DNA of 6,255 nucleotides. Source: Coriobacteriales bacterium (GTDB lineage Bacteria > Actinomycetota > Coriobacteriia > Coriobacteriales > UBA8131). The translations under genes were made by a program, and so were the position numbers. Below the pieces are notes generated by a model that was given only the letters and a program-made list of their open reading frames with translations, had not been told where the DNA came from and ran no database searches. Positions 1-5,975 of the stretch are shown here, piece after piece (the first letter of the stretch is position 1; each line of letters starts with the position of its first letter). Location: the NCBI GenBank assembly GCA_031274985.1, contig JAISPK010000076.1:1-6255 (forward strand). Direction: 5' to 3'.

Positions 1-114
1 AGTAGCCATACAGACAAAGCCCTCGGCCTTGGCGAGACGAGCTGTCTCATCCTTCATGCCAACATCTACCATACGGGCCTCGCCTTTTGCACTGATATGC
101 GTGAGTTCACTCAT
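1..114 (-). CDS. moaC: Cyclic pyranopterin monophosphate synthase MoaC, N-terminal part (cut by the left edge)
   Basis: Only the first 38 codons are present, starting at the ATG at 114-112 and running off the window. The protein begins MSELTHISAKGEARMVDVG. This is the typical MoaC opening: a 'LTHI...GEA.MVDV' block in the first 18 residues, then a charged helix (KDETARLAKAEGFV). MoaC works with MoaA in the cytoplasm to turn GTP, through 3',8-cyclo-7,8-dihydroGTP, into cyclic pyranopterin monophosphate, the first molybdopterin precursor. The catalytic residues of the family lie further along and are not visible. The start is 2 bp after the moaA stop. A GGTGGA ribosome-binding sequence formed by the last two glycine codons of moaA (120-125) sits 5 bp upstream, so translation is probably coupled to moaA. 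The family call is secure for so short a piece because neighbour and motif agree. Whether the gene is intact cannot be seen. Confidence 0.93.
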   Translation of the reverse strand, partial: MSELTHISAKGEARMVDVGMKDETARLAKAEGFVCMAT

Positions 115-116
115 TG

Positions 117-1127
117 TTATCCACCAATCTGGCTCATGTAGTGCTCTGTTCCAACCTTGTAATGGTGCGCGTCGGGCTTGCTCTCCAGCGCTTCATGCAA
201 TATCCTGCGCACTTCCCCGGTGTCTTTCTGGCGCAGTGCGCTCTTAACCCCAAACGAAGTATCGCTGAAGAGACAGGGTAGCAGCTCGCCGTCTACCGTG
301 AGGCGCAGGCGGTTGCACTCGCCGCAGAAGTGTCGGCTCAGCGCCGAAATAAAGCCTACGGTTCCCTGCGCACCCTTGAAGTGATAATAGCGTGCCGGCC
401 CCCAGCCGTCCGGGGTCTCACTGCGCTTGGAGATTGCCTCCAGGGCGCCGAGTCCGCAAGCCTTCGCCTGCTCGTTGATCAAAGCAATGAGCTCTTCGTT
501 GGGAATCGTATCCTCTTTTGTCCAGCCCATCCCTTCGCTGCCCAGCAAGTCGCCCACCGGCATGTATTCGATAAACCTCACGTGCAGCGGCCTGTTAATA
601 CTCATACGGGCAAATGCCAGCAGGTCCTGATTCAGGCTCCGCACCACCACAGCATTCACCTTGACCGGCTTAAAGCCCGTCTCAAGTGCCGCGTCAATGC
701 CGCGAAAGACCTCCTCGATATTTCCCCAGCGGGTGATATACCTGAACTGCTCCGGGCTCAGCGTGTCGAGTGATATATTCACGCGACTCAGGCCGGCTGC
801 TTTGAGCTTGTGAGCCATCTTGGGAAGCAGGATGCCGTTGGTGGTCATGGCGATGGATTCAATACCGTCGATTGCATGGAGGTTGGCAACCAGCTCCTCA
901 ATCCCGAGCCGCACCAGCGGCTCCCCTCCCGTGAGTCGGATGCGCTTGAATCCTTCCTCGGCAGCAACCTGCACAAAGCGGGTGATTTCTTCAAGGGTGA
1001 GGATGCTGTCATGTGGCTTGGGGCTGACCCCCTCTTCGGGCATGCAGTACAAACAGCGCAGATTGCACCGGTCGGTAACCGACAAACGCAGATAGTCTAT
1101 CGCTCTGCCGTGTTGGTCAAAAGCCAC
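117..1127 (-). CDS. moaA: GTP 3',8-cyclase MoaA (radical SAM, molybdenum cofactor synthesis)
   Basis: This 336-residue protein is close to the usual MoaA length. The N-terminal radical-SAM cluster motif CX3CX2C is at C21, C25 and C28, within TDRCNLRCLYC, followed by GGEP at 67-70. The C-terminal substrate-side [4Fe-4S] ligands are C268, C271 and C285 with the MoaA spacing CX2CX13C. The protein ends in the family's double glycine (MSQIGG), which is needed for activity in characterised MoaA/MOCS1A. It cyclises GTP to 3',8-cyclo-7,8-dihydroGTP using S-adenosylmethionine, and MoaC takes the product onward. The start is GTG at 1127-1125 and shares its first base with the moeA TAG stop (TAGTG). A GAGGGG sequence at 1139-1144 lies 11 bp upstream. 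It is the middle gene of a moeA-moaA-moaC operon and all expected catalytic motifs are intact. The sequence style looks coriobacterial to me, which is an impression rather than a search result. Confidence 0.97.
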   Translation of the reverse strand: MAFDQHGRAIDYLRLSVTDRCNLRCLYCMPEEGVSPKPHDSILTLEEITRFVQVAAEEGFKRIRLTGGEPLVRLGIEELVANLHAIDGIESIAMTTNGILLPKMAHKLKAAGLSRVNISLDTLSPEQFRYITRWGNIEEVFRGIDAALETGFKPVKVNAVVVRSLNQDLLAFARMSINRPLHVRFIEYMPVGDLLGSEGMGWTKEDTIPNEELIALINEQAKACGLGALEAISKRSETPDGWGPARYYHFKGAQGTVGFISALSRHFCGECNRLRLTVDGELLPCLFSDTSFGVKSALRQKDTGEVRRILHEALESKPDAHHYKVGTEHYMSQIGG

Positions 1128-2410
1128 TAGATCTCGGTCCCCTCGTCAATGTCGAGCCTGAGGCAGGCGACGATCTCGTCCTTGACGCTTCCCGTAAGAC
1201 CTTCCGGGAGCACCACCAGGCAGTTGGAGTTTTGCAGAGCGCCGAGCAGCGCTGACGACTGCTTTTGCTCCGGCGTCACCAGATGCTCGCCGGTTTTAAG
1301 GTTGCGTTGCATGCGGGCGCGTAAGAAAAACCGACGGGAATCCGGCTTGTTTGCATCGGCGGTGAGGCGGGCCCGCGTAACGGGTCGCTTGATATGGGAG
1401 TAGCCCTGCATAAAGCGCAGCGCCGGGCGCAGCAGCACCTCAAAGCCCACCATGGCGGCAGAAGGATTGCCGGCCAGCCCAAAGACGATGGTGCCGTCAA
1501 TCACACTCAGGGTCTGGGCCTTACCGGGGCGCATGTTGACCTTGCTAAAGTGCACCTCTCCCAACTCGCTGAGAACCTGGTAGGTGTAGTCAAAGTCGCC
1601 TCCGGCTGCTCCTCCGCTGATTATCACCAGATCGTGCGTAGCTACCGCCTGGCGGATTGCCGCTAGTATCGCGTCTTTATTGTCTCGCACAATGCCGCAG
1701 ATATCGGGCAGAGCGCCGGCAGCCTTTACCGCGCCAGCGAGCGAGTAGCAGTTGGAATTGCGGATCTGCCCGGGCCCGGGCAAAACGGAGGGATCAACCA
1801 GTTCGTCTCCGGAAGATAGAATCGCCACGAGGGGGCGACGATACAGCTCAACCGTAGCGTTACCGGTAGAGGCCAGAAGCCCTATCCCTGCTGCGTTCAC
1901 AACAGTGCCTGCCTTGAGAAGCACCTCGCCGGCCCGGCCTTCTTCTCCCTTGTAGCGCACGTTTGCGCCCTCCTCGAGCTTTTTGGCCACGACGATGTCC
2001 GTGCCCTCGGGGTTTGCAGGTGTCTCGCCAAGTACCTCGACGGACTCAATCTTAACCACGGTATCGGTTCCGGCCGGCAGCGCGGCTCCGGTCATGATGC
2101 GAAGGGCCTCGCCGCTGTTTACCACGCCATCAAAGACACTCCCTGCGCCTATCCCCCCTACCACCTTAAGCTGCACCGGACTTTGAGGGCTCGCCAGCTT
2201 GATGTCGCTTGCCTTGAGCGCAAAGCCGTCCATTGCCGCGTTGTCAAAAGGAGCGATATCGATGTCACTGACAATGTCCCGGGCCAGGACCCTGCCGAGG
2301 GCGTCAAGCATCCCCACTCGCTCGGTGTCCAGCACCCGAGCAAAGCTCAGGATCTTCTCAAGGGCTTTTTCAACGCAGAGTTTCTCAGCCGAGGTGTATT
2401 GATTATCCAT
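1127..2410 (-). CDS. moeA: Molybdopterin molybdenumtransferase MoeA
   Basis: MoeA inserts molybdate into adenylylated molybdopterin to give active molybdenum cofactor, the last common step of the pathway. It normally acts as a cytoplasmic dimer. The 427-residue product is full length for the family. The MoeA N-terminal signature PFDNAAMDGFAL is at 54-65, RIMTGAALPAGTDTVV at 104-119, GDELV at 201-205, RNSN at 217-220, the MPT-binding-fold loop SGGAAGGDFD at 265-274, RPGKA at 294-298, GLAGNPSAA at 311-319, and a C-terminal beta-barrel domain IV from about 340. Some loops differ from the textbook forms: SGGxSxGD, KPGKP and GLPGNP are the common versions. The overall order leaves no doubt about the family. 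The start is ATG at 2410-2408, and purine-rich AGAGAG (2414-2419) and AAGGTGG (2423-2429) sequences lie upstream. It is first in the moeA-moaA-moaC operon, behind the promoter at 2459-2487. Its stop overlaps the moaA start by one base. Confidence 0.96.
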   Translation of the reverse strand: MDNQYTSAEKLCVEKALEKILSFARVLDTERVGMLDALGRVLARDIVSDIDIAPFDNAAMDGFALKASDIKLASPQSPVQLKVVGGIGAGSVFDGVVNSGEALRIMTGAALPAGTDTVVKIESVEVLGETPANPEGTDIVVAKKLEEGANVRYKGEEGRAGEVLLKAGTVVNAAGIGLLASTGNATVELYRRPLVAILSSGDELVDPSVLPGPGQIRNSNCYSLAGAVKAAGALPDICGIVRDNKDAILAAIRQAVATHDLVIISGGAAGGDFDYTYQVLSELGEVHFSKVNMRPGKAQTLSVIDGTIVFGLAGNPSAAMVGFEVLLRPALRFMQGYSHIKRPVTRARLTADANKPDSRRFFLRARMQRNLKTGEHLVTPEQKQSSALLGALQNSNCLVVLPEGLTGSVKDEIVACLRLDIDEGTEI

Positions 2411-2458
2411 AAACTCTCTACGCCACCTTTTCTCCTACACATTAATAGTACTGGCGAC

Positions 2459-2487
2459 ATTATCCAACATACAGCTCATTTTGCCAA
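2459..2487 (-). promoter_or_regulatory. Sigma70-type promoter for the moeA-moaA-moaC operon
   Basis: Read on the minus strand, TTGGCA (2487-2482, five of six bases of the -35 consensus) is followed by a 17 bp spacer and GATAAT (2464-2459, five of six bases of the -10 consensus). Transcription would start near 2452 and give an untranslated leader of roughly 40 bases before the moeA ATG. That is too short for a molybdenum-cofactor riboswitch. No ModE-like operator is recognisable around it. The -10 box overlaps the stop codon of the small minus-strand reading frame at 2460-2666. Matches and spacing are read directly; activity is inferred. Confidence 0.6.
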
Positions 2488-2666
2488 CGGGAGTACACCG
2501 CCGGGGCACGCCCGAGCACGCCCAAAGCGGCTTCCAACTCCCCTGGTAGCACCTCGATCAAACCGCTTGCGCAACGTCCCACACCGTCTGCATAGATGAC
2601 AGGAGTGCCTAAGCAAAGCATCGGGTACCGTATTACCACTAAGGGTAGCTTTCTTCCCTCTTGCAT
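2460..2666 (-). pseudogene. Possible remnant of a gamma-glutamylcyclotransferase-like (AIG2/GGCT) gene
   Basis: This 68-codon frame starts at ATG 2666-2664 and stops at TAA 2462-2460, in the gap between moeA and the EFR1-type gene. Residues 13-18 (RYPMLC) and 35-60 (GLIEVLPGELE, then ALGVLGRAPAVYSR) resemble the end of the GGCT fold, where family members read roughly 'YP.L...G.lYEV....L..LD.LEG.P..Y.R'. The frame is under half the usual length. It lacks the N-terminal YGTLR substrate loop in any normal position. The LDxLEG block reads LGVLGR, so the expected catalytic Glu is Gly52 (GGG) and the Asp is Gly49 (GGC), each one transition from the acidic codon. An in-frame TAA lies seven codons before the start, so the frame cannot be extended upstream. 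I read it as gene decay. The likeness is from memory and short, so a chance frame or an unrelated small protein remains possible. Confidence 0.3.
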
Positions 2667-2726
2667 CCGTAAAGACTGTCCGAATTACGCAGGTGAGTTA
2701 GAGAGAGTAGCATCAGATCAGTTTCT

Positions 2727-3671
2727 ATGAGTAAGACGACGATATATTATTTCAGTGCGACCGGTAACAGCTTGGCTGTCGCCCGTCATCTGACAGAGGC
2801 TCTCGATGTCGAAGAGCCGATTTCGGTACCCGGCTCATTGATCAATGAGGATCCGTACCTCGAGGCCCGGGGGGCCACCTCGCTGGGCTTTGTCTTTCCG
2901 GTACAGCGGGCTACTATCCCCGAAATGCTGCGCGGCTTTATCCAATCGATGCCCATAGACCCTCATTGCTACTATTTTGCTATTTCGACCTACTCGCTCT
3001 TTGGTTCCAACGAATTTTGGGATATTGATGAACTGCTTGTTTCCAAAGGGGCCGCGCTCAACTATGCTGCGAGTGTCAAAATGATGGGTAATGTCGGCAT
3101 CGTCGGGCCCTCCACTGCCACCATCAATAAGCGCCTGGAGCGCATGGAGCACCAGGTTGACGGGATAGCCACCGCCATAGCCTATCACCAACAGAGCTTC
3201 TTTCCCCGCGCAAACAAGCTCCTGGGTTGGGCCGTGAAGAACTTTACCCACCTGTACCGTAAATACATCGTCTTTCGAATTGACAAGCGTTGTAAAGGAT
3301 GCGGAATTTGCGTCCAGGTGTGTCCTGCGCAGAATATACAGCTGCAAAAAACCGATTCGGAGGTCAGTGCTCCTATCCGGTCCGACAAGTGCGAGGCATG
3401 CCTTGCCTGCGTGCACTGGTGCCCGGCATCGGCGGTTCGTATGTCCAAACGAAGACACACCAGCTATCATAACCCCCGGGTGCTCCCCGAGGAACTCAAC
3501 CCAAAAAAGCCCAAGGCTGCCTCAGCGCCACCAGCTGAAGTCGTGCAGAGAATAACCGAAGAACCCGAGATACGTGTACTGCTGCGTGACCAGGAAAAGC
3601 CTTCAGGGGCGCAAAAGCAATCAATGAGCGATGCTGAGATTGCCGAGGCGCTCTCAAGCCTTGAATCCTGA
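2727..3671 (+). CDS. EFR1-type protein: flavodoxin domain fused to two [4Fe-4S] clusters
   Basis: The 314-residue product opens with a flavodoxin-like fold (about 1-165). It has the phosphate-binding loop SATGNS at 10-15 after the strand TTIYYF, and FVFPV at 55-59. A ferredoxin domain follows with two [4Fe-4S] motifs: C189, C192, C195, C199-Pro and C222, C225, C228, C232-Pro, both CX2CX2CX3CP. This architecture is the EFR1 family of anaerobes, presumed cytoplasmic electron carriers that pass electrons between flavin and iron-sulfur centres; specific partners are mostly unknown. No signal peptide is present. Most relatives I can recall end soon after the second cluster (here near HNPRV at 248-252). 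This one runs about 60 residues further as a Lys/Pro/Ala/Glu-rich tail that looks disordered. The ATG is the only start, because a TGA at 2694-2696 closes the frame upstream, though no good ribosome-binding site precedes it. Domain assignment is firm; the cellular role is inferred. Confidence 0.9.
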   Translation: MSKTTIYYFSATGNSLAVARHLTEALDVEEPISVPGSLINEDPYLEARGATSLGFVFPVQRATIPEMLRGFIQSMPIDPHCYYFAISTYSLFGSNEFWDIDELLVSKGAALNYAASVKMMGNVGIVGPSTATINKRLERMEHQVDGIATAIAYHQQSFFPRANKLLGWAVKNFTHLYRKYIVFRIDKRCKGCGICVQVCPAQNIQLQKTDSEVSAPIRSDKCEACLACVHWCPASAVRMSKRRHTSYHNPRVLPEELNPKKPKAASAPPAEVVQRITEEPEIRVLLRDQEKPSGAQKQSMSDAEIAEALSSLES

Positions 3672-3712
3672 TACCATGGTTGTGGCCAATCAACAATACT
3701 GACCCGTGGTAT
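3671..3712 (+). other. Imperfect stem-loop between the EFR1-type gene and rnd
   Basis: ATACCATGGTT (3671-3681) can pair with ACCCGTGGTAT (3702-3712) with one mismatch and one G-U pair around a 20-base loop. It starts at the last base of the upstream stop codon. It is not followed by a T-run, so it is not a classical intrinsic terminator; it could be a weak terminator, an RNA stabiliser or chance. I found no good promoter for rnd in the 120 bp gap, so readthrough from upstream is plausible. Confidence 0.25.
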
Positions 3713-3791
3713 GCTTATATGCATCAATCTCTGAACTGCGGATCGCAAACGGCAATGGTACCTATCGCTTCTCAACGAAAAGAGTGTCCGC

Positions 3792-4958
3792 TTGAATCAT
3801 AGTAACCGCGATTATCTTGATACCCCTTCTCAGCTGCATTCCTTTGTCAGTGAAGCCAGCAGGGCATCCGTATTGGCCGTTGATACCGAGTTTATCCGTG
3901 AGCGCACCTATTTTCCTCAGCTCTGCTTAATGCAGCTAGCCACGCCTGAGCGTTCGGTTATCGTAGACCCCCTGGCCCTCAAGGATCTGTCCCCCCTTAA
4001 AGAACTCTTCTTATCCGAGCACATCGTCAAGGTCTTTCATGCCGGTGAGCAGGACCTCGAAATCATCAATCACTATCTTTCGCTGATACCGCAACCACTC
4101 TTTGACATACAACTGGCAGCAGAATTGCTCGGCATGCCCCAGCAATCCTCCCTCCGTACCCTGGTGAGGGAGTTTGCCAATATCCGGCTTTCCAAGACGG
4201 TTTCTTTCAGCGACTGGAACAATCGGCCGCTTTCTGAGTCGCAGATAAGTTATGCGCTTGACGACGTACGCTATTTGCCGAGCATCTATCTCAAGATGCA
4301 TGACTCGCTCAAGCAACTGGGGCGACTCGAATGGCTGCAGGAAGACTTTGCCGCACTCGCGGACACGAGTCGCTACCTGCCGCAACCAGAGCTTGCCTGG
4401 CGTAAGATCAGACACTCTTCTTCGCTCACGCGCGTGCAGCTGGGTGTTTTGCAAGAAGTCACCATGACGCGGGATCTGATTGCCATGAAGCGTAATCTTC
4501 CCAAAAAATGGATCGTCACCGATGAGTTGCTGATAGAGATATCCCGCCTTTCTCCAACCAGTATCGAGGAGCTCTTTCACCTCAGAGGGGCAGAAAACCA
4601 GCTGGGGCAGCACTGGAGCCACGAACTGCTCGCTGCCGTTAAGCGTGGTCTGGAGATCTCTCCTGAACAATTGCCCGACCGCAAGCATCCCTCAATACGT
4701 CTGGCAGCAAATGCAGCAGCCAACGACATGTTGCGCGTACTGGTTAATCAGCGGGCACGCGACAATCAGGTGACGCCTTCAATGCTCGCCAACAAAGAAG
4801 AACTGGTACGGCTGGCGGCAGGAGAGCGCGAGGGGCTGCGTATCCTTACCGGCTGGCGCTACAAACTGGTTGGGGGCGAGCTGTTGCAGCTTCTTGACGG
4901 TAACCTCACCATCCGACTCAAAGGCAACTCCCTCAAGGTGACCTCGTTAGAGGCATAA
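3792..4958 (+). CDS. rnd: Ribonuclease D (DEDDy 3'-5' exoribonuclease with HRDC domain)
   Basis: RNase D trims the 3' ends of tRNA precursors and other small structured RNAs in the cytoplasm. The 388-residue product is close to the usual length (E. coli about 375). The exonuclease domain (about 12-195) has all three motifs: Exo I with D31 and E33 (AVDTEF), Exo II with D88 (VFHAGEQDLE), and Exo III with Y154 and D158 (YALDDVRYL). These complete the DEDDy metal-binding set. An HRDC domain follows at about 205-290 (SSLTRVQLGVLQEV...PKKWIVTDELLIEI), and a weaker second helical region runs to the C terminus (GWRYKLVGGELLQLL at 354-368). The start is TTG at 3792. It is the only usable start, since a TGA closes the frame at 3732-3734 and the next Met lies inside the catalytic core. 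An AAGAG-type site (3780-3784) lies 7 bp upstream. Family is clear; actual RNA substrates are inferred. Confidence 0.94.
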   Translation: MNHSNRDYLDTPSQLHSFVSEASRASVLAVDTEFIRERTYFPQLCLMQLATPERSVIVDPLALKDLSPLKELFLSEHIVKVFHAGEQDLEIINHYLSLIPQPLFDIQLAAELLGMPQQSSLRTLVREFANIRLSKTVSFSDWNNRPLSESQISYALDDVRYLPSIYLKMHDSLKQLGRLEWLQEDFAALADTSRYLPQPELAWRKIRHSSSLTRVQLGVLQEVTMTRDLIAMKRNLPKKWIVTDELLIEISRLSPTSIEELFHLRGAENQLGQHWSHELLAAVKRGLEISPEQLPDRKHPSIRLAANAAANDMLRVLVNQRARDNQVTPSMLANKEELVRLAAGEREGLRILTGWRYKLVGGELLQLLDGNLTIRLKGNSLKVTSLEA

Positions 4959-4960
4959 GA

Positions 4961-5001
4961 CGCCCCCTCTGTCATTCCCGCGCCCCTCTGTCATTCCCGC
5001 G
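4961..5001. repeat. Tandem partial duplication leading into the palindromic element
   Basis: Two adjacent copies of CG-C(4-5)-TCTGTCATTCCCG lie at 4961-4980 and 4981-4999, with periods of 20 and 19 bases that differ by one C. The second copy continues into the full hairpin and the first stops there. This looks like slippage or a truncated second insertion at the left end of the repeat, just 2 bp after the rnd stop. Confidence 0.75.
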
Positions 5002-5048
5002 AAGGCGGGAATCCACCACCTGATACTACGCGATGTTGTGGATGACAG
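4988..5048. repeat. REP/MITE-like palindromic repeat carrying a dRS3-type hairpin
   Basis: The core is a perfect 8 bp inverted repeat, ATTCCCGC (4993-5000) and GCGGGAAT (5005-5012), with a GAAG loop. It fits ATTCCC-N8-GGGAAT, the pattern called dRS3 in Neisseria and seen as dispersed repeats in many bacteria. A second arm pair, ATCCACCAC (5011-5019) and GTTGTGGAT (5035-5043), matches at 8 of 9 positions. The outer ends CTGTCAT (4988-4994) and ATGACAG (5042-5048) are perfect inverted repeats. The whole 61 bp unit can fold as a branched structure. No open reading frame and no clear target-site duplication are present. It sits between rnd and dusB and ends 15 bp before the dusB ATG, so it may influence termination, mRNA stability or dusB translation. 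Only one full copy is in this window, so dispersal is inferred. Confidence 0.7.
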
Positions 5049-5063
5049 GTACAATGGTGAACC

Positions 5064-5975
5064 ATGAATCTTGAATTCCAAAATAAGAAATTACTGCTTG
5101 CGCCTATGGCGGGGGTGAATGACCCGGTCTTTAGAGCGCTATGCCGCCGCATGGGAGCTGATCTTACCTACACTGAGATGATTAGCTCAAAAGGTCTGGC
5201 TTACAAGAATCTCAGGACGCAGGAAATGATTGCCGCGCTACCGGAGGACAGGCCCTATGCCGTGCAGATCTTTGGTCACGAGCCCGAGGTCATGGCAGCT
5301 CAGGCGTGCGTTTTAGAGCAGCAACTGGGCAGCGACCTTGCTCTTATCGACATAAACATGGGCTGCCCGGCTCGTAAAGTTGCCTCAGCGGGAAGTGGTG
5401 CGGCGCTTCTGCAAAAACCCAAACTCGCAGGATCCATCGTACAGGCAGTGGCATCAGCAGTACGTACCCCGGTAACGGTAAAGATGCGCCTGGTATCAGA
5501 CTCTGCTGAAGAAACCCTTGCCTTTGCCCGGCTCATGGCCCAATCAGGAGCTGCTGCACTGACCATTCACGGCAGAACGGCAAGCCAGTACTACCACGGC
5601 ACCGCACAAAAGAGCATCGTGAGCCTCCTGTCCGAGCACCTGCCTGTCCCGGTGTTGGCGAGTGGCGATGTGTTCTCAGAGGCCGACATACAAGACTATT
5701 GGAACGAGGGTGCCAACGCGGTAATGATAGCTCGCGGAGCGCGGGGCAATCCCTGGATATTTGCCGGCTACCAACCGAGTTACGCTGAGATAATCGAGGT
5801 TGCCCGAGAGCACACCGAGCGTCTCTTTGACTGGGAGCCCCGAAAACTGGTCTGGATGCGCAAACATCTGGCCTGGTACTTCAGGGGAACCCCGCATGCT
5901 GTGCAAATACGTAAAGCCGTGCAAACGGCCGTCACTCTTGAAGACTATCTGAGCATCCTGAAGAGCGCTGATTGA
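5064..5975 (+). CDS. dusB: tRNA-dihydrouridine synthase, DusB-type
   Basis: Dus enzymes use FMN and NADPH to reduce specific uridines in the tRNA D-loop to dihydrouridine. This 303-residue protein has a TIM-barrel domain with the FMN-binding opening LLLAPMAGVND (10-20), YTEMISSKG at 36-44, and VQIFG at 67-71. The catalytic loop is DINMGCPARKV, with the conserved Cys at 101. KMR follows at 140-142, IHGRT at 168-172, and the phosphate-binding region ARGARGNPWIF at 223-233, with a short helical tRNA-binding domain to the end. It is a little shorter than many DusB proteins (about 320-330) but no motif is missing. The ATG at 5064 lies just before the barrel. Its ribosome-binding sequence, GGTGA at 5056-5060, is only 3 bp from the ATG and close to the end of the palindromic repeat. 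The TGA stop overlaps the start of the next gene by one base. DusB rather than another Dus subtype is likely but not proven. Confidence 0.92.
   Translation: MNLEFQNKKLLLAPMAGVNDPVFRALCRRMGADLTYTEMISSKGLAYKNLRTQEMIAALPEDRPYAVQIFGHEPEVMAAQACVLEQQLGSDLALIDINMGCPARKVASAGSGAALLQKPKLAGSIVQAVASAVRTPVTVKMRLVSDSAEETLAFARLMAQSGAAALTIHGRTASQYYHGTAQKSIVSLLSEHLPVPVLASGDVFSEADIQDYWNEGANAVMIARGARGNPWIFAGYQPSYAEIIEVAREHTERLFDWEPRKLVWMRKHLAWYFRGTPHAVQIRKAVQTAVTLEDYLSILKSAD

Larger units (their letters stand above)
2411..2726. other. Divergent intergenic region between moeA and the EFR1-type gene
   Basis: This 316 bp stretch has no full gene. It contains the moeA promoter (2459-2487), the possible gene remnant (2460-2666), and a short direct repeat GCACGCCC at 2506-2513 and 2516-2523. 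Toward the plus-strand gene I looked for a promoter and found only poor candidates, such as TTGCAT near 2661 with no good -10 box. The purine run GAGAGAG at 2701-2707 is too far from the ATG at 2727 to be a normal ribosome-binding site. How the EFR1-type gene is expressed is therefore not visible from the sequence. Confidence 0.6.

Noticed and set aside
330..773. A 147-codon plus-strand frame opposite moaA
   Set aside because: It mirrors the conserved MoaA coding sequence and has no promoter, ribosome-binding site or domain of its own.
1331..1345. A second copy of the GCGGGAAT repeat arm inside moeA
   Set aside because: Only a short ACGGGAATCC match without a partner arm, within conserved coding sequence; chance.
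2411..2460. A molybdenum-cofactor riboswitch or ModE operator ahead of moeA
   Set aside because: The leader predicted from the promoter is only about 40 bases, far too short for the riboswitch, and no ModE-like palindrome is visible.
2183..2599. A 138-codon plus-strand frame crossing the start of moeA into the gap
   Set aside because: Most of it is antisense to moeA; the remainder is Arg/Pro-rich with no recognisable domain and no support for expression.
2661..2690. A promoter for the EFR1-type gene (TTGCAT with a -10 box near 2683)
   Set aside because: The -35 matches about three of six bases and no -10 box at 16-18 bp spacing is acceptable.
2835..3470. A 211-codon open frame on the minus strand opposite the EFR1-type gene
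   Set aside because: It lies entirely inside a gene with clear flavodoxin and Fe-S motifs, and its translation shows no recognisable domain; it is a shadow frame.
4011..4688. A 225-codon open frame on the minus strand opposite rnd
   Set aside because: It is antisense to a well-supported RNase D gene with all catalytic residues and shows no recognisable family.
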